64,000 nucleotides of DNA from an uncultured Acidobacteriota bacterium (GTDB lineage Bacteria > Acidobacteriota > Terriglobia > Bryobacterales > Bryobacteraceae): the NCBI GenBank assembly GCA_902825945.1, contig CADECY010000004.1, positions 104,139 through 168,138 on the forward strand. The letters are read 5' to 3'. Below, one piece after another: positions 9,160 through 18,649 of this stretch (its first letter is position 1; each line of letters starts with the position of its first letter). The notes under the pieces are model-generated. The model ran no database searches, was not told the DNA's origin, and worked only from the letters and a program-made list of their open reading frames with translations. The position numbers and the translations under genes were made by a program.

Positions 9160-9597
9160 ATGCAACTGACGGTCCACACGGACTACGCGCTTCGGGTCTT
9201 GCTCTACCTCGCTCACTTTCCGGATCGCCGCGCGGGGACCGAGGAAATCAGCAGGGCTTACGGCATTTCGAAGAACCATCTCGTGCGCGTGGTGCAGACG
9301 CTCGGCGAGGCCGGTTTCGTCGAGGTGACGGTGGGACGCTCGGGTGGCGTTGCTCTCTCGCGCGCTCCCGAGGCGATTCGGCTCGGCGAAGTCATCCGGG
9401 CGGCGGAAGCCTCGTTTCGGCTCGTTGAGTGTCATGACAAGTCCAGCAACACCTGTCCGATCGTGCGGGTATGCGGGCTGCGCGGCCTTCTCGACAACGC
9501 GCTAGAAGCTTTCCTCGGAGATCTCGACCGGCACACGCTCGCCGATCTGGTGAAACCGAAGAGTCAGGAGAAGTTCATACAGCTTCTCGGCGGCTGA
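9160..9597 (+). CDS. nsrR: Rrf2-family NO-sensing repressor, NsrR-like
   Basis: 145 aa. The N-terminal winged helix (TDYALRVLLYLA ... RAYGISKNHLVRVVQTLGEAGFVEVTVGRSGGVALSR) is the Rrf2 signature. The three cysteines C91, C99 and C105 (C-x7-C-x5-C) sit where NsrR binds its [Fe-S] cluster; IscR has a different arrangement. NO damages the cluster and releases DNA. The gene is third in the operon, 9 nt after the reductase, so it probably represses its own operon, perhaps through the palindrome near 7784-7793. The stop codon directly abuts the stop of the convergent thioredoxin-like gene. Confidence 0.85.
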   Translation: MQLTVHTDYALRVLLYLAHFPDRRAGTEEISRAYGISKNHLVRVVQTLGEAGFVEVTVGRSGGVALSRAPEAIRLGEVIRAAEASFRLVECHDKSSNTCPIVRVCGLRGLLDNALEAFLGDLDRHTLADLVKPKSQEKFIQLLGG

Positions 9598-10428
9598 TCA
9601 GCGTACGCCGGCTTTCCGAAGCATGTGGCGCAGTCCCTCCGGGCTGGGCCGGTCGAATGCCTGGGCCACCAGTTTGCCGCGCTTGTCGTAGAGGAGAGTC
9701 ATCGGGATGCCCGGAACCACGAACTCTTCCTGTACGTTCTTCGATGGGTCGAGGAGAATCGGGAAGGTGACTGGATGCGAGGCGAGATACCCGCGGACGA
9801 GTTCAGGATCTTCGTCCGAGATCGCGAGGATGACCAAGCCCTTGGCCCGGAACTCGCGCCAAGCGGCCTCGAGGTCCGGAAGTTCTCTCTGGCAGGGCGG
9901 GCACCATGTGGCCCAGAAGTTCACGAGCACGACGCGGCCGCGCAATTCATCGAGGCTCCACTGCTTGCCATCGAGATCGCGAAGAGTGAATCGCGCGGCT
10001 TGGCGGCGGGCATCCTCTTCCGCCAACTTGCGCATTGTCGCGGTGAATTTCGGATGCTTCGAATTGACTCGGGCGCCGTTGTAGCGCACCAGCCGCGCGA
10101 GGGCCGGATACGCGTCTCCGTGAAATCGTTCGGGAGCAGCGGAGGCAGCCGCCGCGAGCGTGTCCGCGATCATCTGGATCGTCGCGGGACTGGCGGCTTC
10201 CGCCCCGTCGCTTGCGAGATTCACGGCCAGTCCTACGGCATAGCGCGGCGGCTGAAGGCGAATACGGGCCAGGAGATCGCGGATCACCCGAGCGCGGGCA
10301 TCGTCCGGCATCGGCTTCAACGCGCGCATGTCACGGTCGAGAGCTTTTGCCGCCGTAAGTTCCGGATCTTCCGCCGTTCCGCCGATCGCCGCGATGGCGA
10401 GCAAAGCCAGCAGCGATCGCGCGATCAT
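9598..10428 (-). CDS. TlpA/ResA-like thiol-disulfide oxidoreductase
   Basis: 276 aa. The N-terminus (MIARSLLALLAIAAIGGTAE) is a signal peptide, so the protein acts in the periplasm. The first 145 residues form a helical extension not seen in minimal TlpA proteins. The thioredoxin fold follows, with the redox motif WCPPC (C176, C179) and a cis-Pro region at GIPMTLL. It probably reduces disulfides in apocytochromes or other exported proteins. The ATG at 10428 overlaps the stop of the upstream DUF808 gene (ATGA), which supports this start over an ATG at 10443. Confidence 0.85.
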   Translation of the reverse strand: MIARSLLALLAIAAIGGTAEDPELTAAKALDRDMRALKPMPDDARARVIRDLLARIRLQPPRYAVGLAVNLASDGAEAASPATIQMIADTLAAAASAAPERFHGDAYPALARLVRYNGARVNSKHPKFTATMRKLAEEDARRQAARFTLRDLDGKQWSLDELRGRVVLVNFWATWCPPCQRELPDLEAAWREFRAKGLVILAISDEDPELVRGYLASHPVTFPILLDPSKNVQEEFVVPGIPMTLLYDKRGKLVAQAFDRPSPEGLRHMLRKAGVR

Positions 10429-11183
10429 GCCTTGGCGCCCCATAGTTCATGGAAGCCGTGAACGAGGATGCCCGCACCCACCCAGATCATCGCGACCATA
10501 CCGGCCACGGACAGCGCCTGGAGAAACAGCGGCATCCCCTTGACGATCGCGCGTCCCAAGGAACGCACACTGGAACTGCCGGATTGCGCGAGTGCCAGGC
10601 CGGCGTCATCCGCTTTCACGATCACGGCCACCGCTCCGTAAACGAGCACGGTCATCCCGAGTCCCGTCACCGCGAGCACGAGCGCTTGTTTCCAGGTTTC
10701 GATGCCGCTCACCGCCGCGAGTGTAATCGCCATGATCTCGGCCGAGAGGATGAAGTCCGTCCGGATCGCGCTAGCGATACGCTCTGATTCGCCGCCCGCG
10801 GGCTCCTTCGCCGGCGGTCCGTGTCCGGGCCGGAACAGGCCCACGGCCTTGTGCAGCCCCTCGTACACCAGATACGCGCCGCCGGCCATGAGCAACGGCG
10901 TAATCGCCCAAAGCGCGAAGGCGCTCAGCAGCAGCGCTCCGGGAAGCAGAACGATGAGCTTGTTCTTCACCGATCCGAGAGCGATGCTCCTGATGATGGG
11001 CAGTTCGCGATCGGCGGCGAGCCCCACCACGTATCGCGGTGTCACCGCGGCATCATCGATCACGATGCCCGCGGCTTTGCTGCCCGCTTTGGCGGCTTGC
11101 GCGGCCACGTCGTCGAGTGAAACGGCGGCGGCCTTCGCCAGCGCGGCGACATCGTCGAGGAGGGCAATCAGTCCGGTGCTCAA
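10425..11183 (-). CDS. DUF808 (YedI-like) inner-membrane protein
   Basis: 252 aa. The opening MSTGLIALLDDVAALAKAAA and the following AGIVIDDAAVTPRYVVG are the conserved start of the DUF808 family, whose E. coli member is YedI. Hydrophobic segments near residues 78-105, 145-185 and 210-245 predict several membrane helices. Function is unknown in the family. Translationally coupled to the TlpA-like gene by a 4-nt overlap. Confidence 0.85.
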   Translation of the reverse strand: MSTGLIALLDDVAALAKAAAVSLDDVAAQAAKAGSKAAGIVIDDAAVTPRYVVGLAADRELPIIRSIALGSVKNKLIVLLPGALLLSAFALWAITPLLMAGGAYLVYEGLHKAVGLFRPGHGPPAKEPAGGESERIASAIRTDFILSAEIMAITLAAVSGIETWKQALVLAVTGLGMTVLVYGAVAVIVKADDAGLALAQSGSSSVRSLGRAIVKGMPLFLQALSVAGMVAMIWVGAGILVHGFHELWGAKA

Positions 11184-11260
11184 TGTCTCAATTGTAGGAG
11201 TTCGGCCCGTGTCGGGATTCCGCCGATTCCGCCAATAGCTGGTATGATGTTGCCTCAGTC

Positions 11261-13288
11261 ATGAGCGAGCCACGCAAACACCAACCCTACGTCCCCGAAC
11301 ACGTGAAGATGACCGAGTTCACCGTGCGGGCGGTGCTGATCGGGATCGCGCTGACGCTGATCCTCGGGGCGGCCAACGCTTACCTGGGGCTGCGGGCGGG
11401 AATCACGATCGCGGCCACCTATCCCGCGGCAGTGATCGGCATGGCGTTGCTCCGGCCGATGCGCGGGACGATTCTCGAAGAGAACATTTGCCGCACGGCC
11501 GGCTCGATCGGCGAATCGGTGGCGGCGGGCGCGATCTTCACTCTCCCGGCGTTCGTGATCACCAAGGCATGGCCGTCGTTCGGTTTGGAAGACGCCTACT
11601 GGAAGTCGACCTCACTGATGCTGGTGGGCAGCATTGTCGGGGTGTTGTTCGTGTCGCTGGTGCGCCGCGTCATGGTGGAGGATCCGGAACTGCCATTCCC
11701 CGAATCGGTGGCGGCGGCCGAGATCCACAAGGCCGGGCGCCGAGGTGCGGAAGCGGTCCAGTTCCTCTTCTATAACATCGGGATCGGCGGGCTGATCTTC
11801 ATTCTCGGCAAGTTCAAGGCCTTCGCGCTCGAACACCAGTTTTCCGGAATTCCGATCGGCACGCTGGGCCAGAGCCGCGTTCGGTTGAGCGCGAATGACG
11901 CTACGGTCGCGGCGCCTGCTGGTGGATACACGTCTTTCTCCGCGCCGGACGTGAGCCCGGCATACCTTGGCGTGGGCTTCATCATCGGACCGCGACTGGC
12001 GTCACTGCAGTTCTCAGGCGGCGTCTTCGCCTGGTGCGTCATGGTGCCCCTGCTAATGTACCTTCTCGGACCGCATCTGCAATCGCTGTTCCCGGCAGAC
12101 ACCCCCACCGGTACTTGGGATCAGATGTCAGCGGCGGTGTGGCGCTTCATCGTTCGCCCGATCGCGGTGGGCGGAATGCTCGTGGGCGCGGCGTTCACGC
12201 TGTTCCGAATGCGCAAGAACCTTTCCGCCGGATTGGGGCGCGCGTTCGCCGAGGTCCGTGGCGATGCGCCCAGCACCGCGACGCTCGGCCGCACCGAACA
12301 GTACATGAGCTCGAAGATCGTGCTCGGGCTGATCGGAGTGATGTTCCTCCTGATGATCGCGCTCTACTTCTACTTTTCGCAGAGCATCCTGGCGGCCGTG
12401 GTGGCCGCCACCGTGATGATCGTCATCGGCTTCTTCTTCGCGACCGTTTCCGGTAGTCTCGTCGGTGTGATCGGATCCTCGAACAACCCGATCTCCGGAC
12501 TCACCCTTTCGACGCTGATCATCGCGGCGCTGCTGATGGTGAGCCTCGGCTTCAGCGGTGCGGCTGGAGTGGCGGTGGTGCTCGGCGTGGCTGCGGTGGT
12601 CTGTGTATCATCGGCCGTCGCGGGCGAACTGCTGCAGGACTTCAAGGTCGGCTACATCCTGGGCGGAACTCCGCGAACGATTCAGATCGTCGAATTGATC
12701 GCGGTGGTGATCGCGAGCCTGCTCCTGTACTTCCCGCTGTGGCTACTGAACGAAGGCGACCTCCGTGCGGGTGGCCCCGGATTCGGCGGCAAGAGCCTTC
12801 CGGCGCCACAAGCTGGCTTGATGGCGATGCTCTCGCAGGGCATCATGGGCGGCGAGATGGCATGGCCGCTGGTGGTCGTGGGCATGTTTCTCGGCGCGGT
12901 GCTGACCATGTGCCAGGTGAAGAGCCCGATGCTCGTCGCGGTCGGAATGTACCTGCCCTTCCAGACCACGTTCGCGATCTTCTGCGGCGGCATCACGCGC
13001 TGGATCGCGGATACGATCGCCGAGCGCCGGGGCTACAACAGCGCGCAGAAGACTCGTGTCGAAAACGCCGGGATCCTGACAGCTTCCGGGTTGATCGCGG
13101 GCGAAGCACTCGTCGGTCTGGTGTGGGCCGCTTTGCAGTTCAAGCCCGAATGGATTGTCGATCTCGGCAACGAGTCGTACGCCATTGGATTCTGCGTGCT
13201 GCTTGGTTTGTGCGCCTTGATGACGATGCTGCCGATGTCGAACGCGGGGAGTCCGGATGAGCCCGCGCCGCCGCAGGCGATGATGTAG
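11261..13288 (+). CDS. OPT-family oligopeptide transporter
   Basis: 675 aa with about 14-16 hydrophobic segments, consistent with the OPT family of proton-coupled peptide/metal-chelate importers. Recognisable family segments include LGAANAYLGLRAGITIAATYPAAVIG near the start, ENICRTAGSIGESVAAGAIFTLPA, NPISGLTLSTLI and the C-terminal PTA-like AGEALVGL. It sits in the inner membrane. The transported compound is not predictable. The gene stands alone: divergent DUF808 on the left and a separately transcribed kinase on the right. Confidence 0.92.
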   Translation: MSEPRKHQPYVPEHVKMTEFTVRAVLIGIALTLILGAANAYLGLRAGITIAATYPAAVIGMALLRPMRGTILEENICRTAGSIGESVAAGAIFTLPAFVITKAWPSFGLEDAYWKSTSLMLVGSIVGVLFVSLVRRVMVEDPELPFPESVAAAEIHKAGRRGAEAVQFLFYNIGIGGLIFILGKFKAFALEHQFSGIPIGTLGQSRVRLSANDATVAAPAGGYTSFSAPDVSPAYLGVGFIIGPRLASLQFSGGVFAWCVMVPLLMYLLGPHLQSLFPADTPTGTWDQMSAAVWRFIVRPIAVGGMLVGAAFTLFRMRKNLSAGLGRAFAEVRGDAPSTATLGRTEQYMSSKIVLGLIGVMFLLMIALYFYFSQSILAAVVAATVMIVIGFFFATVSGSLVGVIGSSNNPISGLTLSTLIIAALLMVSLGFSGAAGVAVVLGVAAVVCVSSAVAGELLQDFKVGYILGGTPRTIQIVELIAVVIASLLLYFPLWLLNEGDLRAGGPGFGGKSLPAPQAGLMAMLSQGIMGGEMAWPLVVVGMFLGAVLTMCQVKSPMLVAVGMYLPFQTTFAIFCGGITRWIADTIAERRGYNSAQKTRVENAGILTASGLIAGEALVGLVWAALQFKPEWIVDLGNESYAIGFCVLLGLCALMTMLPMSNAGSPDEPAPPQAMM

Positions 13289-13436
13289 CGCTTTCAGGAG
13301 CTTCCCTGCCAGTCTCTACTACCGCGCCCGGCAGGCTCCGCCCTCCGGCTGTCCTTCTTCCCAAGCGGCGTTAAGGACTGTTATGAGGCCGCTGGGCGCT
13401 TGGGGCCCGCGGAGGTGATCGGTTACAGTCGAAGGC

Positions 13437-15011
13437 ATGAGGAAATCGTGGGCGCACACGCGCGAGTGGCTGCTCATCTCGCTCCTGCTGATGGCGTGTT
13501 TGGCACTTGGTGTGCTGCAGTATCGCTGGACCGGGGAACTCAGCCGGGCCGAGACCGCGCGCCTGCGCGCAAGTGCCGGAGCGCGAGCGCAACAGGTAGC
13601 CCGCGCCTTCGATTCCGAACTTCGCCGCGCCGTCAACGAGTGCATGCCATCGGGCGAAGATGTCGAGCGGCTGGGTCCTGATCGAGCCAACTCGACACGG
13701 CTGCGGCTGTCGTACCCCCGGTTCGAACGGCCCTACTTCCGGCGCATCGCGGCCGCGGTGCCCGGCGCGAATGGACTCGAGTTTCACGAAGCCGACTTGA
13801 CCTCTTACGGATTTGCCCGGGGCACGTGGCCCGATTCTCCTCATTGGCGCGGCTTGCGAGCGGGACTGGAAAAGATCGCTCGTGGCGAGCCCGTGCGAGG
13901 ACAGGTTGTGGATCCAGCCTCGGTGCTCATCGAAGTCCCGATCTTCGGTGACGATAAGGAATTAGAATGGCTGCTCTTCGAGGTGGACGATCATTACGCC
14001 ACCTCCGCATGGATCCCCGAACTGATCCGCGAGTATATCAACCCGGAAAACGAACAGGAGTTCCATGTCAGTGTCGAGCGCGACGCTTCGGCGCAACCCC
14101 GGAATGCCGATGCCCACGCCGTGCTGTTTCCGGTGGGACTTCTCCGAAGGCCCGGCGGACGGGGAGATTCGCCCGGCCGCTGGACCCTGGATATTCGGCA
14201 CGTGGAGGGATCCATCGACGCCGCCGTGGCTGCCGCGCGGCGGCGCAACATCTCGGTGGCACTCGCGTTGTTGGCTCTGATTGCCGCCGCTAGTTCGATG
14301 CTCGTGCGTTACACGGCTCGGGCGCGTGCGCTCAGCGACGCGCAGTTCCAATTCTTCGCCGGTCTTTCTCATGAGTTGCGAACACCGCTCACCGTAATCC
14401 AGGGAGCGGCGCACAATCTTCTCAGCGGCGTTGTCAAGGACGCGCCGCAGAGGGAAAACTATGCGCGCGCGATCGTCCGCCAATCCTCACAGTTGAACGA
14501 AATGGTCGACCAGATGCTCTCGTTTGCCGGCCTGCGCAAGGGCGTGAGCAGCGAGTTGCAGCCCATACCGGTTTCCGTCTGTGTGAGCGAGGCGATCGAG
14601 GCCGTCTCGCATGAGTTGGAGCAGGCAGGGCGCTCGGTGGATGCCGACATTCCGCCGGACTTACCGCCCGTGTGGGCGAATGAAGACGGCCTGCGCAGGG
14701 TGCTCACCAACCTGATCGGAAACGCGATCCGCCATGGGGGCGGCGAAGTGAGCGTCAGCGCGATCCATCGGGAGGAGTTCGCCGAGGTTCTTGTGTCGGA
14801 CTCCGGAGGCGGGATTCCGCCAGAGGAGATCCGGCGAATCTTCGATCCGTTCTTTCGCGGCGAGCGGGCACGCGCCGGGCGGGTGCGCGGCACGGGGCTC
14901 GGACTGAGCCTCGTCAAGGAGACCGTCGAATCGTACGGCGGCTCCGTGACGGTCGAATCGAGTACCGGAAAGGGTGCGGCGTTCACGCTGCGCCTGCGGG
15001 TGGCTTCATGA
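13437..15011 (+). CDS. Membrane sensor histidine kinase
   Basis: 524 aa. A membrane helix at about residues 11-28, an extracytoplasmic sensor region of roughly 230 residues, and a second helix near 265-285 (NISVALALLALIAAASSMLV). The HisKA box AGLSHELRTPL has the phospho-accepting H312. HATPase motifs follow: NLIGNAIRHG (N box), DSGGGIPP (G1) and GTGLGLSL (G2). The response regulator gene overlaps its stop by 4 nt (ATGA), so they are a cognate pair. The signal is unknown. Confidence 0.93.
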   Translation: MRKSWAHTREWLLISLLLMACLALGVLQYRWTGELSRAETARLRASAGARAQQVARAFDSELRRAVNECMPSGEDVERLGPDRANSTRLRLSYPRFERPYFRRIAAAVPGANGLEFHEADLTSYGFARGTWPDSPHWRGLRAGLEKIARGEPVRGQVVDPASVLIEVPIFGDDKELEWLLFEVDDHYATSAWIPELIREYINPENEQEFHVSVERDASAQPRNADAHAVLFPVGLLRRPGGRGDSPGRWTLDIRHVEGSIDAAVAAARRRNISVALALLALIAAASSMLVRYTARARALSDAQFQFFAGLSHELRTPLTVIQGAAHNLLSGVVKDAPQRENYARAIVRQSSQLNEMVDQMLSFAGLRKGVSSELQPIPVSVCVSEAIEAVSHELEQAGRSVDADIPPDLPPVWANEDGLRRVLTNLIGNAIRHGGGEVSVSAIHREEFAEVLVSDSGGGIPPEEIRRIFDPFFRGERARAGRVRGTGLGLSLVKETVESYGGSVTVESSTGKGAAFTLRLRVAS

Positions 15012-15691
15012 GTCCGCGAATTCTCCTCGTCGAAGATGAACCCGCGGTGCGGATGGTTGTCGCCGATCTGCTGCGCGATTCGGGATACGTGGTGGAAGAA
15101 TCCCCGGACGGTCTGGTGGCGCTCGAGCGGCTTCCGGAGGGCTTCGACCTGCTGGTGGTGGATGTGATGATTCCCGGCGTCGGTGGCTTCGAACTGTGCC
15201 ACCGCTTGCGCGAGCGCGGATTCGACGGAGCGATCCTGATGCTTACGGCGCGCACCCGCCTCGAGGATCGAGTCGAGGGGTTGCAAACCGGCGCGGACGA
15301 CTATGTCACCAAGCCGTTCGAACCGCCGGAGCTGCTGGCGCGGATCGCGGCGCTGTTGCGGCGCATCCGGCGCGGGACCCTCACTCCGGTGATGACGTTC
15401 GAGTTCGGCGGCGTGCGGGCCGACTTCTCGCGAGGGGAAGTCACTCGAGGCGGAGTACGCGTGAATCTGGCGGCCAAGGAGCTGCAACTGCTGCGTTTCC
15501 TCGTGGATCATCGCGGACAAGTGGTTACACGCGAGCAGTTGCTGCGGGGCGTATGGAGCCAGCAACCCTACATCACCCCGCGCACGGTAGATACGCATGT
15601 TGCATGGCTGAGGCAGAAACTAGAGCCCACCCCACAGACGCCGCGCCATATCCTGACCGTTCGCGGGGAGGGATACCGTTTCGAACGGTAA
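15008..15691 (+). CDS. OmpR/PhoB-family response regulator
   Basis: 227 aa. Receiver domain at 1-115 with acidic pocket VEDEP, phospho-acceptor D52 (VVDVMIPG), the Thr in LMLTART and Lys in YVTKPFEP. The C-terminal winged-helix DNA-binding domain runs from about residue 130 (FGGVRADFS) to the end (ILTVRGEGYRF). It overlaps the preceding kinase gene by 4 nt. Only 67 nt separate its stop from the di-haem peroxidase start, so that gene may be a target. Confidence 0.95.
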   Translation: MSPRILLVEDEPAVRMVVADLLRDSGYVVEESPDGLVALERLPEGFDLLVVDVMIPGVGGFELCHRLRERGFDGAILMLTARTRLEDRVEGLQTGADDYVTKPFEPPELLARIAALLRRIRRGTLTPVMTFEFGGVRADFSRGEVTRGGVRVNLAAKELQLLRFLVDHRGQVVTREQLLRGVWSQQPYITPRTVDTHVAWLRQKLEPTPQTPRHILTVRGEGYRFER

Positions 15692-15758
15692 GCGCTTGAC
15701 ATTCCTTAACGGAATTTTGACCCTCGGGCCGCGTCCAGCTACCCGAGGTAGAAAATAC

Positions 15759-17558
15759 ATGAACCTTCATAAGGCTTCCCATCGACACGCGCAAAACGGA
15801 GCCGCCCGTTGTCCCAATCGCTCCGCGGCCCTCTACGCTTTTCTGTTGGTTGTGGCACCGGCCGGATCGTTCGCGCAGCGCGGTGGGGGAGGTGGTGGCG
15901 TCCCGGGCGCCGGCGCGAACACACCGATCGCTTCGCTGAAGACGGCCGCTCCGCCCGCACCCGCGGTCGACCGCTATGTGAAGGATCCTGCCGCTCTCAT
16001 CGCGCTCGGCAAAACCCTGTTCTGGGACATGCAGGCCGGAAGCGACGGACGCACCGCTTGCGCCACGTGCCATTTCCACGCTGGCGCCGATCACCGGATC
16101 CAGAACCAGATTTCCGGACCCGGAGCCACCGTCAACAATGTGCTGTCCGCGCAAGACTTCCCTTTCCGCCTCTTCTCCAATACGGGCAACAACCGGACCA
16201 CTCTCGTGCGCGATTCGCGATTCGCCGCCGGGTCAATGGGCGTGGTGGAGCGTGCCTTCGCGGGAATCGAGACCGGCGCTGAGGTGGACCGCTTCGCGGT
16301 GACCGCGTTTGTCTCGCCTTTTCAGGCAAACGGCATTCACACGCGCCAAGTGACTGGGCGCAACTCTCCATCGGTCATCAACGCGGTGTTCAACGTCCGC
16401 AATTTTTGGGACGGCCGCGCGAGCCGGATCTTCAACGGAGCCACTCCGGCCGGAGACGCGGACGGCACCCTGAATGCCTGGGTCTATCGCAATGGATCGA
16501 TCGAGCAGGAACCGGTGCGCATCGAAAACGCCAGCTTGGCATCGCAGGCGGTGGGCCCGGTGCTCAACTCCGTCGAAATGTCCTGGGCCGGACGGGATTG
16601 GCCCGAACTCGGCCGAAAGCTGCTCAACCTGGCGCCGCTGGGCCGGCAGAAGGTGGCGGCGGACGACAGCGTGCTCGGCGGAATGGCGAACCCGGAAGGC
16701 AACGGCCTGCTTCCCCAGTTCAGCTACGCGGCGATGATTCAGGCCGCGTTTCGAGCCGAGTATTGGAGCGCCCCGGCGCCGGATTCGGGCCCGTTGCAGA
16801 TGGAACGCAATTTCGCCTTGTTCTGGGGGCTGGCGATTCAGGCGTACGAGACCACTCTCGCCGCCAACGATTCACGCGTGGACCAGTTTCTCGAAGGCCG
16901 CACCGATGCTCTGTCGGCTCTCGAACAACAGGGGCTCACCGAGTTCCGCACGGGCGGCTCGCAATGCACCACCTGTCACAACGGTCCGGAGCTGTCCGCG
17001 GCGGGGTTCACCAATTTCCTGCGCCGGAACGGAGTGACGAACTCCGATGCCGATGCGGGATTCTTCCGCCTCGGCGTGACGCCCGCGGATTCCGATCCCG
17101 GCACGTTCAAAACTCCGGGACTGCGCAATGTCGAGTTCACCGGCCCGTATTTCCATGATGGCAGTCAGGCCACGCTGAATCAGGTGCTCGACTTCTATGG
17201 CCGGAACGGCGATTTCCCCGGAGGCACCGCGCTCGGCAACGTGCGGCTCGGAGCAGGCGACCGCAATGCGATCGTGGCGTTTCTGCGGGCGTTGAGCGAT
17301 GACCGCGTCCGCTATCAGCGCGCGCCGTTCGACCATCCCTCGCTGTGCGTTCCGAATGGCCATGCGGAGACCTCTCCTGGCCAGTTGGCGCTTGACGGCA
17401 ATCAGACGGGTTCGGTTGCGCTCGACAAGTGGGCACTGGTTCCCGAGACCGGGCGTGGCGGCGCCGGGGTTCCGCTGCAGACGTTCGAGGAACTGCTCAA
17501 CGGCGTGGGCAACGATGGCTCCCGGGCGAACACGATGAACTTGGCCTGCGCGCCGTAG
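15759..17558 (+). CDS. Secreted di-haem cytochrome c peroxidase-family protein
   Basis: 599 aa. The ATG at 15759 is preferred because GAGG lies 10 nt upstream and it gives a long n-region followed by a hydrophobic core (ALYAFLLVVAPAGSFA). Two c-type haem motifs are present, CATCH (C101, C104, H105) and CTTCH (C403, C406, H407). The protein is much longer than the classical 320-aa bacterial peroxidase; the extra length lies between the two haems. It resembles MauG/CcpA-type proteins, which either reduce peroxide or perform protein oxidation. It is convergent with the HupE/DUF4198 genes and shares a neighbourhood with DUF4331. Confidence 0.85.
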   Translation: MNLHKASHRHAQNGAARCPNRSAALYAFLLVVAPAGSFAQRGGGGGGVPGAGANTPIASLKTAAPPAPAVDRYVKDPAALIALGKTLFWDMQAGSDGRTACATCHFHAGADHRIQNQISGPGATVNNVLSAQDFPFRLFSNTGNNRTTLVRDSRFAAGSMGVVERAFAGIETGAEVDRFAVTAFVSPFQANGIHTRQVTGRNSPSVINAVFNVRNFWDGRASRIFNGATPAGDADGTLNAWVYRNGSIEQEPVRIENASLASQAVGPVLNSVEMSWAGRDWPELGRKLLNLAPLGRQKVAADDSVLGGMANPEGNGLLPQFSYAAMIQAAFRAEYWSAPAPDSGPLQMERNFALFWGLAIQAYETTLAANDSRVDQFLEGRTDALSALEQQGLTEFRTGGSQCTTCHNGPELSAAGFTNFLRRNGVTNSDADAGFFRLGVTPADSDPGTFKTPGLRNVEFTGPYFHDGSQATLNQVLDFYGRNGDFPGGTALGNVRLGAGDRNAIVAFLRALSDDRVRYQRAPFDHPSLCVPNGHAETSPGQLALDGNQTGSVALDKWALVPETGRGGAGVPLQTFEELLNGVGNDGSRANTMNLACAP

Positions 17559-17565
17559 CGGCTGG

Positions 17566-18639
17566 TTAGAGCCAGATCCGCTCGACCGTCCAATAGATCG
17601 CGACACAGGCGATCATCGCCGAGGCTGGCGTCACCACGAACGCACGGTACCAGCGCTGTCCGGAGAAGCGCCAGCCGACGGCGAGGAATGCCGTGCCGAT
17701 CACAGCGAGTTGACCGGCTTCGACACCGAGGTTGAAGCCGATCAGCGCGGTGACGAATTCGGCTCTTGGCAGTCCCACTTCGCCGAGCGCGCCGGCGAAG
17801 CCCATTCCGTGCAGCAGCCCGAATACGAAGACGAGTGCCACCCGCCATGACTTCAGTTCCGAGAGGAAGATGTTCTCGATCGCGACATAGGCGATCGAGA
17901 GCGCGATCAGCGGTTCGACAATCGACGGCGAGATCGAAACGATGCCGTACATGCTCAGCGCGAGCGTGATCGAGTGAGCGAGGGTGAAGGCGCTCACTTG
18001 TAGCAGCACCGTGCGCGCGCGGCCGCTCAACAGGTAAATGCCGAGTACGAACAGCATGTGATCGAGCCCGTGCGGAACGATGTGGGTGAACCCGAGCGAG
18101 ATGTAGCGCCAGAGGGTGGAGGCGGGTCCGCTGGCCGGCAGTCCGCCGAGATCGATCGAGGTGGACGCGCGTCCGCCTTCGAGCCACATCGTAGCCGGCT
18201 GCGCGGCGCCCGCCGTGTGGACGGTGAGCGAATAGGTGGCGAACGTCCAGGCGTAGCTCCACTGGAACTTACGCGCGCTTTCGGGGACGCGGCCGGTGAA
18301 GCGAATTGTGGCGGGCGGCGCCGTTCCGGGACCCGGTGCCGACGCGATCGCGTAGGAGATCGCGGGCCTGTCCGTCGCATCATCGAAAGCGATCTTGACT
18401 CGTTGGCGGTAAACTTCATCGGCGCCGGTGATAATCGCGAGCAACTTGTCCGTAGCCGTTCCCTGTTCGAGCACTCGCCCGGAAAGCGACTCGATCTTCT
18501 CGGCCAGCGCTTCGCCGTCGGTCACCACGGTGATCTCGTAGGAGCGGTCCGGTGCGAAGTTCGCGGTGACGCGGGTGGTGCCGATCTCGTGCGCGCACGC
18601 GCCCAGGGCAACGGAAGCGAGAAGAAGGAGGTGTCGCAT
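17566..18639 (-). CDS. HupE/UreJ-type membrane protein with periplasmic N-domain
   Basis: 357 aa. Residues 1-16 are a signal peptide with a possible lipobox-like Cys (LGAC). Residues 17-165 form a beta-rich extracytoplasmic domain. From about residue 175 (GFTHIVPHGLDHMLFVLGIYL) to the end there are six or seven membrane helices with the conserved HxxDH-like cluster and FGLLHGMGFA of the HupE/UreJ_2 family. HupE/UreJ proteins are linked to nickel or other metal uptake. The DUF4198 gene lies 10 nt upstream in the same operon. Confidence 0.82.
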   Translation of the reverse strand: MRHLLLLASVALGACAHEIGTTRVTANFAPDRSYEITVVTDGEALAEKIESLSGRVLEQGTATDKLLAIITGADEVYRQRVKIAFDDATDRPAISYAIASAPGPGTAPPATIRFTGRVPESARKFQWSYAWTFATYSLTVHTAGAAQPATMWLEGGRASTSIDLGGLPASGPASTLWRYISLGFTHIVPHGLDHMLFVLGIYLLSGRARTVLLQVSAFTLAHSITLALSMYGIVSISPSIVEPLIALSIAYVAIENIFLSELKSWRVALVFVFGLLHGMGFAGALGEVGLPRAEFVTALIGFNLGVEAGQLAVIGTAFLAVGWRFSGQRWYRAFVVTPASAMIACVAIYWTVERIWL

Positions 18640-18649
18640 GGGGTGATCC

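Noticed and set aside
14459..15598. 379-codon open frame on the minus strand
   Set aside because: Antisense to the histidine kinase and response regulator genes; composition is that of a shadow frame.
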